From: Halisarca cf. caerulea | Taxonomy: Eukaryota; Porifera; Demospongiae; Chondrillida; Halisarcidae | Direction of reading: 5' to 3' | Length of the DNA: 64,000 bases | Assembly (NCBI GenBank): GCA_963170055.1 | Contig: CAUJGJ010000030.1 | Coordinates: forward strand, 220,001 to 284,000 | Shown: one piece after another, positions 11,268 to 21,758 of the stretch | Numbering within the stretch: the first letter of the stretch is position 1 | Layout of the letters: the number at the start of each line of letters is the position of its first letter | Notes under the pieces: model-generated | What the model saw: the letters and a program-made list of their open reading frames with translations, nothing else | Told to the model about the DNA's origin: nothing | Database searches by the model: none | Translations under genes and position numbers: made by a program

Positions 11268-11348
11268 TATGTGGAGAAAAATTGTAGTTCTAAGATCGTT
11301 AACTTCATCATAGGGGGGAGTGTAATCCAAATCATTCTTTCTGAAGCA
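11268..11348 (-). CDS. Exon, 27 codons (tandem unit 2)
   Basis: Exactly 81 bp between acceptor cctag and donor GTGAGT, phase 0-0, reading CFRKNDLDYTPPYDEV then LRTTIFLHI. It is open through its full length although strongly diverged from the unit 1 exon at 10441-10539. Confidence 0.55.
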
Positions 11349-12054
11349 CTAGGGAGTAGAACAATAATGTACAGCTGTCATGCAAGTCGATAGCAGTTTA
11401 GTAAAGTATTCCCGAAACGCAAATTATACAATGTGGAATCCCAAAAGTTCACATCCTACCCTCAGGTGGTGGATTATCCTACTTGATTATTAAGTATAAC
11501 AACATGGGCAGGAGGTACTGTATGTTCTATATAGATAAGAAAGAAATAGGGTTTTAATTATCTATGCAATAACATCCAGCATATAGACTAGGGATATGCA
11601 TGGCACATAGACTTGCCTCGCATCATGCATGCAACAATCTACCATTGAGATGGTTATTGCAATAAGTTGGCATAGTGTACATGTGTAGCATTAAATGTTA
11701 GAGCATAATGCATGCATAAGATAACAATAATGAAAAAAAGAGTAATAAGTAATGGCAACACTAGGCCTAACTGTAATGCCCTGTATAGTGGGTGTCTTTC
11801 ACTGGAGTACTCCCGTGGAGATTAGCCCAAAGTAAATTTTGCAAGAAAAACCTTAACTGATTGTGACTAATACCGAGCAGAACCACACCACACCATTTGA
11901 AATTTTGCAAAGGAACTCTTTTCATACGACCTCTGAGTTTTGCATGTTTGTGAAGGCTTTCTCCCACGAAAGAGTCCTACTACCTACCAATGTTAGGGAA
12001 CTGGTGAGGGCTTGCAAAATGTGTGATCAACCTTATGTAGTGAGTGGTACCACA

Positions 12055-12175
12055 TGAACAAGGGTGTATAAAAACCATTTAAAAATGATAAAAGGATGTA
12101 CGTAGGATTGACACAGGGCTGAGCAAATAGGCTATATCAAAAAAGGATCCTCCAAAAACCTTCCTCACACCATAC
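12055..12175 (+). repeat. Half copy of the foldback family at 15001-15495
   Basis: Begins caagggtgtataaaaacca, followed by ttaaaaatg, aaaggatg and gattgacacagg, matching the left arm of 15001-15495. No right arm is present nearby. Confidence 0.7.
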
Positions 12176-12643
12176 ATGTACTTACCTTCAAGCACTCACA
12201 AGTACCAACTCAATTAGCACCCACAGTGAAGCAATGGCAATACAATATCATATATTCAATATGCATAAAGAGCTAGTAGATTACACAGATGTATATACAA
12301 TAACTACCTACAAATCGGTCTGACTTATTGCGTACTATTGCTCCCTTGAATACAATCATTATGCTCGTGTTTAGTGGGCCTAGTGGAATCCAAATGCCCA
12401 CACCACCTTGCTGTGGGCATTTGGAAGCCATGATTTATGAGATGATTGATCCTCCCTCAAAGTTAGGCTGTTATGAGCTCCCTCAGGCCGGCATTCCATC
12501 AATTAGCCACTCTGTCATGTCTTAAGAGGAGACTGATCCTTTTAGATGTTCCTTCATAAACAAGACATCAGAACTACCAAGAGTTGTAATTAGATTTGAA
12601 TGTATTCCAAATAAACTACATAATTAAAACTGCATACAGTCTG

Positions 12644-13127
12644 CAGGGTTCTATCTAGGATTAAATTTTTTGGGGAAAAGCTTCAGTATTACAGTGCATG
12701 TCTGCCATGCGAGACATGACTGTAGTTTGATGTGTGTATTGTATACAGCAGGGTGTCTTTCATGATAATAATGATCGAGGGAGGGGATAATTATAAATTA
12801 TTATAGCATGGGGCAGATATGCACTTACTGTGCGTGGTATCCTAGAGGTGTACAAAACACATGCAGTGCAGTAATGCATATGGTATAGTAGGGGTATATA
12901 ACTAGGGGAGTCTGGGGGTATGCTCCTAGGGAAAATGTGAGTTTTTAGATTATTATAAGGTGGTATCTGAGACCATTTGATGATTGTTATTATTATTGCT
13001 ATTAGATGATGGTTGATATTAATGCTCAAACAGGACCATCTCTACAGTAATTTACACTACAGTTGGAATTTTTAAGGTGGAAGCTGGAGAGTTTGGGGTG
13101 GAAACCCCCCCACTGGATAGAACCCTG
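12644..13127. mobile_element. hAT-like MITE (cagggttctatc ends)
   Basis: Left end cagggttctatctagga; right end ...ggatagaaccctg. This resembles the CAGGGTTCTCCC type of hAT termini also seen at 37465-38008. The interior is AT-rich with ATT/TTA triplet runs and has no transposase. No convincing 8-bp duplication is visible. Confidence 0.6.
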
Positions 13128-13235
13128 GTATGTGCTATCCATAAATGCATATATCATGTGAAAGGTATGACTATCTGTTAATTGTTTTCAATTAATGTAC
13201 AGTAACCCGATCAGATAATAGTTGTGTCAACTTAC

Positions 13236-13372
13236 ACAAAGGTGAAGGTCTATATTGACATTTTGTACATGATATCCCAACTTAAATATTTCAAACAGGA
13301 TATTGCTGAACCTGAATGGTGAACAGCTACACCGAAATGAGCAGTCCTCAGTGAGAAAGCCATCTGGAAACT
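13236..13372 (-). CDS. Exon following 13974-14247
   Basis: 137-bp exon, acceptor attacag, donor GTAAGT. The phase fits the preceding exon exactly: the trailing G of 13974-14247 plus AG makes Glu, giving FDFV-EFPDGFLTEDCSF. It contains several Cys (CSFRCSCSPF) and ends in phase 0, which matches the next candidate exon at 11268-11348. No domain is recognised. Confidence 0.6.
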
Positions 13373-13639
13373 CTGTAATGAAATAGAGAACTTCATCATG
13401 AAAACACAATCCACCTAGCTTACATACATACGTAGATACAGTATGCACAACCTTGTACACATGTACTGTATGTACACACTCTTATCATTCAATACTGTCA
13501 CCTTTGTTACTACAATAACTGTACTATTCATTACTAAGAAGGTTTTCAATATGTTATGGTTTCATATAACTCAATAAACTAGCAATAATACTACAGTACA
13601 TATTAATGTAAATGTTAATGAATGAAGAAAAAGTTAAGT

Positions 13640-13860
13640 TAAAGTTTACTTCTCATGGTGGCAAAGATTGCCTTCTTTTGGGTTCGATTCATAGCGAATT
13701 TCTTTGGAAAGCTCTTCAAGGAATACAGAGAGGTACGTGCCTGAAATTGCAGGTTTCTAAGTTTAAACTCACAGCAAGTTGGATACCCATGTTTCATACA
13801 TTATAAAATAGTTGTATTATCGTATTGTTACCATAGTGATGGATGCTATACATTTACAAT
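13640..13860 (+). repeat. Diverged repeat with short open frame (copy 2)
   Basis: Second copy of the sequence at about 840-1050. A 64-codon plus-strand frame (13612-13806) covers it, reading FTSHGGKDCLLLGS against FTSRIGEDWLFWIR in copy 1. Both end in similar AT-rich non-coding sequence. No function is assigned. Confidence 0.4.
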
Positions 13861-13973
13861 AATTCCGCACAGAAATGATAATCTATTGAACAAGATGTGG
13901 CAACAATCAATCACACATGAAAGGACATGCATTGTGCTGGGATATGCTCAAGGTCAGTAATAGGCTAACTCAC

Positions 13974-14247
13974 CCACAAAGTCAAAGGAACTGAATGCCA
14001 CTATGGATTCATCCGGTGGAAAACAATCATTTGGTCTGGGGTAGGACACCACTATGGAGCACCCATTCCAAATCCAGCAATCCCATTCTGTTACAGCTTC
14101 AAAAGCTTCCACAAGAGCATCTTTATCAAGCACCCCAGGGCCAGCAGTGATACAACAGGAATTACCACTTTGAAGACATCCTGTCACACAAGCAGAGCAA
14201 AATTTGTTCAAATCTTTCAGGAACACTTTGTCCCTGTTGGAGGTGAT
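13974..14247 (-). CDS. Exon, 91 codons, FC-GVLDK-WxW domain (third member)
   Basis: Acceptor ccctgtag, donor GTGAGT, starting in phase 0 with ITSNRDKVFLKDL. The core runs KFCSACV...GPGVLDKDALVEAF...CWIWNGCSIVVSYPR, matching the pattern in 5883-6128 and 54641-54886 but at low identity. It then continues FPPDESIVAFSSFDF. Its phase links it to 13236-13372. Probably the most upstream exon seen for this minus-strand gene. Confidence 0.65.
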
Positions 14248-14289
14248 CTACAGGGATAGGAAACACTTAATCACAGTAAGAGTGTACAT

Positions 14290-14692
14290 ATTATGGAGTA
14301 TGGTAGTACTCCATATGTAGGATTAACACGGAAAAACATGGCCGCCATACATTAGCGCAAATTTTGTTTTCGTCTGAAAAATAACGATGCAGTACAGTTA
14401 GTAGCATGTAGAAGTGATATTGGTGCCTTTTGACACACTAGCTATAAGATGAAATAGTTAAAACCTTTTATAGGTCAATTTCTTTAAAGAACTTTGAAAT
14501 TTTAGACAAAAATGTATGGCTACGCAACACCAGTACCATTTTAAGATTCTTCTTCTTATTATTATTATTCTCATCGTTTTTTTTCGAACTGAGCTACAGG
14601 TCACCATGAAGGGTCCAGAGGTCTCATCTTTCGCCAGTGAGCTCTGATTGTTAGCGCAAAGTGCCTTTTGTAGGTTTTGAAGCAACACCTAC
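14290..14692 (-). repeat. Dispersed repeat, minus copy
   Basis: Inverted partner of 9178-9585, about 5 kb away. A 76-codon minus frame (14458-14688) is open here but is not conserved in the other copy. Confidence 0.6.
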
Positions 14693-15000
14693 ACTTCTAA
14701 AGCGAGAAAAAAATTAATAGGCAAATCCTATACATTTGCTGGATCAGTCATTTTCGGATCAGCGAAATGGCTATGTGAGACTAGACGTACGTGTACATAC
14801 ACAAGGTCGGTACTTCGATGACTGTCGACTTCAGCGCTCTTTTTGTTCGAGCATGTTACTAGATGGGTACATTGATATTAGTCAGGTAACTGCATAGATT
14901 TCTAGTTTCTTTATCTTACAAGATTTGATCGTGTTCCTTCTCAACTGCAGTGGAAACCTATTCAAGCAACCATTTCGCTGTAAAAGGAAAACCGCATGAA

Positions 15001-15495
15001 CAAGGGTGCATAAAAACCATTTAAAAATGGTGAAAGGATGTAGGATTGACACAGGATCGTGCAAAAAGCCATTATCAAAAAAGGATTCTCCAAAAACACT
15101 TGGAACAAGGGTTAGTTGCAAAACCGGTACAGGGCTAGGTGGGCAAAGGGCAAGACAGGCATAGGGCTAGACGAGCATAGGGCTACACATACATGAGGCT
15201 AGACGGGTAGGGCTAGACAGAGTTTAGTTGGACTGAGTGCACACTGTGCAAATTCCTACATCCCGCAGCACATATGTACTGTATAATGTGCTGCACTTGC
15301 AGGATGTAGGAATTTGCACAGCGTGCACTCAGTCCAACTAAACTCTGTCTAGCCCTATACCCATCTAGCCTCATCCCTGTACCGGTTTTGCAACTTACCC
15401 TTGTTCCAAGAGTTTTTGGAGAAAATGGCTTTTCGCACGATCCTGTGTCAATCCTACATCCTTTTACCATTTTTAAATGGTTTTTATACACCCTG
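15001..15495. mobile_element. Large foldback element with GGGCTAGAC words
   Basis: Two arms of roughly 245 bp are reverse complements. Ends are caagggtgcataaaaacc / ggtttttatacaccctg, and the centre lies near tgctgcaggat/cagcacat at about 15265-15290. Between end and centre each arm holds tandem-like words (gggctag, catagggctagac) with about six copies on the left. The arms differ because several of these words are missing on the right. No coding sequence. Relatives are at 6525, 12055 and 55365. Confidence 0.85.
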
Positions 15496-16370
15496 TGTAA
15501 TAGTAAAAGCAGTCACTGTGTACGTATCAACGGTGATCCCATGAACAACGCATATTATGACAAGCGAGTGAATCTACCTTGCATGTGGATGGTAGCAATC
15601 TTTTAAAGGTACCTCCAGTATATACAATGTACACACTGCAGAAGTAACTGGAAACTAAAAGTTTGATTGAAGAGGACCTATGATGAACACCCAGCCTAGT
15701 AGCACTAAATGGTTATCCACATATGGATGATTTTCTAGATTGAAGTTATACATATACACTTGTACAACAAAAGAAAGAGGGAGAACAGCAGGGAGGGGAG
15801 ATCATTCCCTAATTACAGATAATGTTAAGAAGTTTGGATTAAATCTAATTTAGCAACAATGCAACACACTGAGGAGCACAGCACTATACACTACATATTG
15901 ACCTGAATGGAAACAGAAGAGCATGTGGAAACTGCTGTCAACTTTACAGTATATTAGAGATGTGAAGACTGTTGGAGCCAAGGAATAACTGCAGAACATG
16001 AGCAATATGTGGACCAGATGCACTGTATACATAAGGAATGTTAAAGTGCTGTTAATGTTGATTGAACCTTCAATCAACTGAAATGAATCCAGAGTTAAGG
16101 TAAAGGTATAAATCACTAGACAGTTGTTATTTTCAGGCACCTTCACATTTACAGTAAACTGAGAACTTGCCAAGTGCCAAGCATCAATTTTTATGTGTAT
16201 GTAAACCATTGTGCCAAATACAATTACTCCCATTAAATGGTTATTTTTTTGCTGAGATACACAACTATGTGGATGTGCATAATTGCAAGTTGATTGGTGG
16301 AATCACAAGGCAACTTTTGTTATGGTGATCATCTATGGCAAAGGAAGTCTATAGGTTAGGCAGTACAGTA

Positions 16371-16560
16371 CAGTGGAACCTTCAAATATAGGAGAATTCG
16401 GAGACAGCACAATTCAGCTGATTTGGCCTTTGTAGAGATTTTTTGGGATGTTCAAAAAGCATTGTAGGAATTATACTGGGACCATAAGTCGTGTCCTTTG
16501 TAGAGACATTTGTTATACTGTGTCCGGATTTGGGAGAATTAACTATCGGAGGTCCCACTG
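16371..16560. mobile_element. MITE with TA duplication (cagtggaacct)
   Basis: 190 bp between TA (16369-70) and TA (16561-62); ends cagtggaaccttc and gaggtcccactg. Inner sequence repeats gtagagac and cggag-type words. No coding sequence. Confidence 0.75.
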
Positions 16561-16794
16561 TATATACTCCAATTTTGATGAAAAATAGTATTTCCCAATT
16601 TCTAATGTTTTGGCTTGAATTTTACATTACCTACAAAGTTTAAGCATGTTGGGACCCTCATAAGGCCACATTCACCCTTTACTCTTTTGCTATCTATCAA
16701 GGAACCGGACAGTGCCAAATATATTGAATGGTTGAGTTACACTGTATTTGGTCCAAAAATTCGTGAATAACCAAACACATATAAACATGCCTAC

Positions 16795-16896
16795 CTCTAA
16801 GTACATCGTATTCAACAAATTCACATTTGAACAAAGGTAAAGCATCAATTTCAGCCTGCCATTGGCAAATGTATGTGTGATATCCATGAACAGAAC
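16795..16896 (-). CDS. Exon with SVHGYH motif, HIRAN-like fold possible
   Basis: Acceptor atagcag, donor GTAGGC, 102 bp, beginning in phase 1: SVHGYHTYICQWQAEIDALP then FKCEFVEYDVL. The SVxGYHxY...W start resembles a short HIRAN-like domain that I associate with uncharacterised marine invertebrate proteins; this is recall, not a search. A decayed copy in the opposite orientation lies at 24420-24532. Homology between the two loci extends well beyond the exon (to about 17060), so this could be a gene fragment moved within a repeat. Confidence 0.45.
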
Positions 16897-17204
16897 CTGC
16901 TATGAGAATTCTGCCCTGCATTTTGCAACTAATCTTTAAATCAACTCTATTTTTGTCAAATTTCCAAAATTTTTGTCAAGCTTCCAGTTCTAACCATTCA
17001 CATATCTCTAATTGCCAACCTGCAATGACCTGAAATTTGCTCTGATGAAAATTAGAGAATATACCGTATTGCTATCCTTCATAGCCAGGACTTTTCAAAG
17101 GTTCTGTTGAGTAGCCAGCCACACACATGTGGCTGAAGTGTTTTACTTACCATTTTATTCATGGCCGAGCAGCAATGGGCCTCTAAGTTTTCTAAATTAA
17201 ATTA

Positions 17205-17883
17205 CAGTACGGACCCGAAAAAAGGTAACGCGAAACATAAACAAGAATCCGCTAAATGAAACGCAAAGGCGAGAATACCGCTACTAGAGAAACGTGCACT
17301 GCTAAGAGTAAACAGAAAAAGGGCTAAATGAGGATCGCAAAAGGGATAAGCGCTGACCGAGAGAAGTAAACCGAAAACTGAGACTTTATAAGGACGAGAG
17401 TTGAGTGGTAGCATGTCGTGTGAGCGAGGAAGAAAGATTGCCAGAGAATGCCTATGAGCCTTTACTGGAAACAGCAGATAGTCGAACTTTATTCCGATTC
17501 GGATTGTTCATATGGAGATATCGAGCGTGTCCTTCGACACGAAGGGAAGATCGTTCCGAAGAAGGCCATTTGGGCTATTATCAAGAAGTACAAGGAGCAA
17601 GGGACGATTGACGTTTGGCAGGGTCTGGAAGACAGCCAAAGCTTACTGCAGAAGTCCTATAGCGTTGGTCAAAGCTAAAATGCGAAGACGACGAAACCGC
17701 TGCCGTTCACCTGGTCGAGATAAGTGAACCGTCAATCAGAAAACGTTAAAAGCCAAACCAGAAAGCGGGAAACGCTTGGCAATTTGCGTAAAGGTAAGCG
17801 CAACGTATCCGCTAAAATAAACGAGAAACGGAAACGACTAAGGCTAACCGCGATTATCGTTACTTTTTTTTCAGTCCGTACTG
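17205..17883 (+). mobile_element. Tc1/mariner-derived element (cagtacgga ends)
   Basis: TA at 17203-04 and 17884-85. Ends cagtacggacccgaaaaaa and ttttcagtccgtactg are inverted. The 679-bp body is packed with short words (cgctaa, gaaacg, aaaccg, aagcg). It carries a transposase head at 17448-17678 and no catalytic domain. Confidence 0.8.
17448..17678 (+). pseudogene. Transposase N-terminal fragment (HTH)
   Basis: Reads YWKQQIVELYSDSDCSYGDI...KAIWAIIKKYKEQGTIDV, a helix-turn-helix head similar in layout to 8567-8880 but clearly a different family. It stops before any DDE region. Confidence 0.55.
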
Positions 17884-18596
17884 TATGTTCCAACATAGAC
17901 AACACATTTGGCTATGCATGATTATTCCAAATTTAGTTCTTCTTTACCCCGGCCTGTCACTAGCCAGTTTGGCAGATCAAAGAAATGACAGTCAACGAGT
18001 GTCATCTAAGGAATTCCTGGACAAAAGGATGCTTCAGACATTTCTGATTACAGGATCAACAGCAAGCAAAGCTTCATCTGGTACAGTGGTTCCCTGCTAA
18101 ATGTTCCCATACTACCTGAACCCAGTTCTACGGAATTGTGTGCTTTGTTGGAGAATCTCAGTGATGTGCTTGTGCTACCCAAGTCACCTCCACTCACAAA
18201 GAAACTAAAGGACAAGGAGCCAATCGCAATGCTGTCAGTATAACATTACAAATTCAACATTTGCTGAAGAACAATAGAAAGAAAGAAAACACAGAAAAGG
18301 AGAAAGGAGGAAGGGGAAACAAAACTGTAGTTTTTACTCCTGGTTTGAATTGGAAATCACTTTTCTTCTCAAAATTTATTACAATTGCTATCATGGAACT
18401 AGTTTTAAAAATATTGTACTTATTTTCCATTAATTTATCATTTTGCTGTTCCTTGTAAAAGTAATTAGTGTATAATTTTTTTGTTTAAAATTCCAACAAC
18501 TGTAAAAAATGAGATTGCCTGACATATAGAGGAGGTGGATATTGATATATTGCAGCGTAATCTGGAACAGCCATTCCAGCCCATCACTGTAGCTTG

Positions 18597-19216
18597 CAGT
18601 ATGGATCACAAAAAATTGACGAGAACCGAAAACTGTAAACTGCTACGCATTGTCATTATCCTAGTGTTTATCCGCTGACTTTTTTAACTGCTGACTGTCA
18701 ATGTGTCAAGTGCGAACCGCTAGCGCCTTACCGATAGCTGATAACGTTAAGCTCTAGCTACTTATGATACCACATTGGATATGCAATGAATGAGAAGATA
18801 TTTTGTGAAGCAGCGTATAATTCTATTTTATTATCAGTGTAAGTGGCAAGGTCTCTTTTGAACACCTCTCCCATACCCTGTGGGGATTTGATCTTCACAG
18901 TCACCGCCTCACTTATGCAAAAGTCACGATCTTCTGAGCTGTTAACCCATCGAACGCTCAAAGACAGTTCATATCGTATATAAATTATTGTCTTCTTATC
19001 TCATTTTGTCCACTGCGAAATACTGAAATGATAAACAAGAAATCTGCAAACTACACCACAAGTCAACCGAAAACTGTTGACATTTGAACTGGAAACCGTC
19101 AAATGAAACCAAGCGAAAACCGGAGACCGTTAAACTCATACAGAAAACAGTTAATGGATATTTGCTAAATGCAAGGGGACAAGCGATGTTATCGCCATTT
19201 TTTATGCACTGTACTG
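18597..19216 (+). mobile_element. Tc1/mariner-derived element, relative of 8366-9176
   Basis: The interior matches 8366-9176 in order (gacgagaaccgaaaactgta early; tcaaccgaaaactgttgac late), and the right end atgcactgtactg-ta is the same. The left end is degenerate (cagtatggatcac). The transposase head is reduced to short remnants at 18780-18960. Confidence 0.75.
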
Positions 19217-19439
19217 TAGCTTTCCATCTCTACAACAGTAATATAAGTAGCTACATACGTAAAGTCTTATCATATGGTAGTCAGAAACATACACTAGTTG
19301 TGAAAATTGGAATGAAAGACATTATGAACATACTGTACATGAAAAAGACATCGTGAACATACTGTACATGGACAAAGAATCTATACTTTAAGAAAATCTT
19401 ATCGTAATGGAGGTAGGCCATTTTTGTTCGCACTAATCT

Positions 19440-20170
19440 AACGACCCGTGTGAGGAATTTGCAGCAGACTTATACTTACGTGCCCAGCGCCATTTGGAGG
19501 GTGACCTCGAAGGGGTTTCATTCCGTTAGCTTGCGAAATGAAAGATTTTGGAAATGTGCCTGTACTTGGCTACGAGATGCCATCTTTATTATATGTAGCC
19601 ATTTATTGGGAATTGGGTTTATTTCCGATTGGATATGACTTCAAACTCCGAGCCATGGAATATCTATTTCATCTGATGTTCCAACAATCTAGCCAACTAC
19701 TCCATGATGCTCTCCAGCTGTCTATTTCGCTAGCCGAAAATGATCTAAACTCCTGGTTCCACCAGGTCATTGCCTACATCTCTTCTTTGGGTCTGCAATG
19801 CTCCTACACTCATATTCCTCCGATACAAGAAATAGTTCATAGAATCTCAGACATTTTCACGCAAAATTTACTGTACAGAATTGATAACCAATCAGGAGCA
19901 ACAGCATCCGGTGGGAACAAGCTCAGATTTTACTCCTCAATTACTCATCAAGTTCACCAAATGGCTGGTTATCTACTGTCAATCGAGAATTTCAGCATTA
20001 GGAGATCATTCACGTGTTTTAGAATCAGCAACCACAACTTGATGATTGAAAAGGGTAGACACCACTCTCCTCCATTGGCAGTCAATGATCGGGTATGCCC
20101 ATTGTGTGACATGGGGGAGGTTGAAGATGAAGTACATTTCCTGTTGGTCTGCCCCACTTTGCCTCTTTAA
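19440..20170 (+). pseudogene. LINE 3' fragment: RT C-terminal region with CCHC knuckle
   Basis: The 210-codon plus frame (19538-20170) reads NVPVLGYEMPSLLYVAI...GLFPIGYDFKLRAMEYLFHL near its start. It then reads SFTCFRISNHNLMIEKGRHH and VCPLCDMGEVEDEVHFLLVC, a C-x2-C-x9-H-x4-C knuckle found C-terminal to reverse transcriptases of many non-LTR elements. The RT palm and endonuclease are absent. A frameshifted extension lies upstream at 19450-19540. It is 5'-truncated and probably dead. Confidence 0.7.
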
Positions 20171-21021
20171 GACAGCAATTTCTCCCCTGGATTTCTTTGC
20201 AGCCCCAGGTCGAGTGCCAGATAACAGCTCGAAGCTTGATCAGAGAACAAAACAAGCCTGTCTCATTTGTAGTAGCAAAATTTATACAAGCAGCTATGGC
20301 CTACAGAGATCGCTCCCTGTCACGCAGGCTCTAAGCCAACTATGCATGGTGTTACATGTTTACTTTTTAATTTATGGCATTGCAAGCCAAAATGTGTCAG
20401 TAAATCACCAATTTTTCCCTGCTTTGATTGCTAGATGCTATAGTTTTAATATAATTATTATCTATGCAATAATTTCGTGTATAGGCCAGTGCACACATGT
20501 TCTTTTCCATAGTCATGCAGCCACCATCAGTGTTGCGTCTTAAAATGTATTTCATATACTTGGCTTTGATTGTTCTCCGTGAAGGTGCTCCTGCAGACAT
20601 GTAGGGTTCTGCGGCCCTTGTTCTTGTTGTTGTTTCGATTTTGCTTTTTAGGCTTTTTACTGTCAGTCACTGTAGTACAGTCTATATATTTGTGTTTTAT
20701 GATGGCCTCACAAGACATACGCTTTGATTTTCATGCATTATATTTCACTGTGAAGTTTGAGTTCATTTAGTAGCTTTTTGATGACACTCTGGTCTTTTGG
20801 TTTTCCACCTGTACTGCTTGCATGGGAAGGTGCAGCAGCTTTTGGGTCAAAGGGCCATTTTGGCCTAATATGACCCATAATAATAATAATAATAATAATT
20901 ATACGGACGAACACGGACTGAAATACAGATTTTCCATGTCAATCCTTTGTAACACATCTCCTAGGGAAAGAAAGCAATCGTTCCAAAACCACCCAGACTT
21001 TTTGACACTATAGTTGGTGAG

Positions 21022-21175
21022 TTAGAAATGTACTAACCTTGAAAATCTGAGACGAAACATCGCTGTTTTGCCAATGTGCTATAAGGCCTTTTCTGGGAAT
21101 TCCACCCTTCATCAGTAGCACTGGGCAGAGCAGTAACGGATGTTCCTTGGAAACCTCCCATCACGGGATTGGTCA
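21022..21175 (-). repeat. Second copy of the 23166-23296 loop sequence
   Basis: Nearly identical to the reverse complement of 23160-23300, including gtactaacc, gacgaaacatcgctg and ccttggaaacctccca. It is a partial copy of the foldback element below, without its long arms. Confidence 0.8.
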
Positions 21176-21758
21176 AGGAAAATCCGAAACCGCTAGATGG
21201 TTTTTCCTGCACACATACGGACTTGTACAGACTTTGCAACTTTTACCAGACTGTCCAAGACCCACTTCATGTAACCAGTGTATGCCTATTTCTAATTACC
21301 ATTACTAGTTACTTCTTCTATTTCTAATCGATGACATTTGCATGAAATCGTCATTTATTATTATTATTTTGACTTTATAACTGTGTATATTTTATAACCC
21401 TTTAATTCTTTATAACTATATGTTTGCTTTTGTACTTTTGGATGTATGTGTTCTTTTGTTTTGTTTCTGGGTGCCATTTATAGTAGCCCTTGGCTAACGG
21501 TTCCCCAGGTAAAATAAGATTCCCTGATACCCCTGGTATTAAACAGACATCTTCACCAAACGCCTAGATTAACGCCAAGTACCGGTTTGTTAGCAGGTCT
21601 AAAGTATCAGCAAAGGGTGTAGTTGTGCTTTGACCATACTATAAAAAGCACCATCATGGTGGCAAAAAATTCTCACAGTAAGAAGAGAGGACTTCAACGC
21701 GTAAAGACGCGACTATTCTAAAAATTCTGTTCTTAACTTCTGAAAAAGCTCCAACTAA

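Larger units (their letters stand above)
1840..11465 (+). repeat. Segmental duplication, left copy
   Basis: Left member of a direct, diverged duplication whose right member spans about 49390-64000. Matching stretches occur in the same order: 1840-1960 with 49390-49500; 2190-2660 with 51140-51620; 5790-6250 with 54550-55040; 6660-6720 with 55105-55165; 6780-7160 with 55960-56345; 7780-8300 with 56380-56710; 9560-10435 with 57555-58030; about 10430-11465 with 63727-64000. Between these the copies differ mainly by mobile-element insertions. The exact ends were not determined, because similarity fades and was judged by eye. Confidence 0.8.

Noticed and set aside
12390..12424. 13-bp stem hairpin (ccaaatgcccaca / tgtgggcatttgg)
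   Set aside because: Isolated, with no element ends, poly-T tract or repeat copies; not enough to call a terminator or element.
13678..13692. ggttcgattc resembling a tRNA B box
   Set aside because: No A box, acceptor stem or anticodon arm could be placed around it, and the homologous copy near 860 lacks it.
15850..16233. 127-codon minus frame as a possible exon
   Set aside because: A potential acceptor exists near 16140, but the borders are weak, no paralogue was found and composition is uninformative; left out of the annotation.
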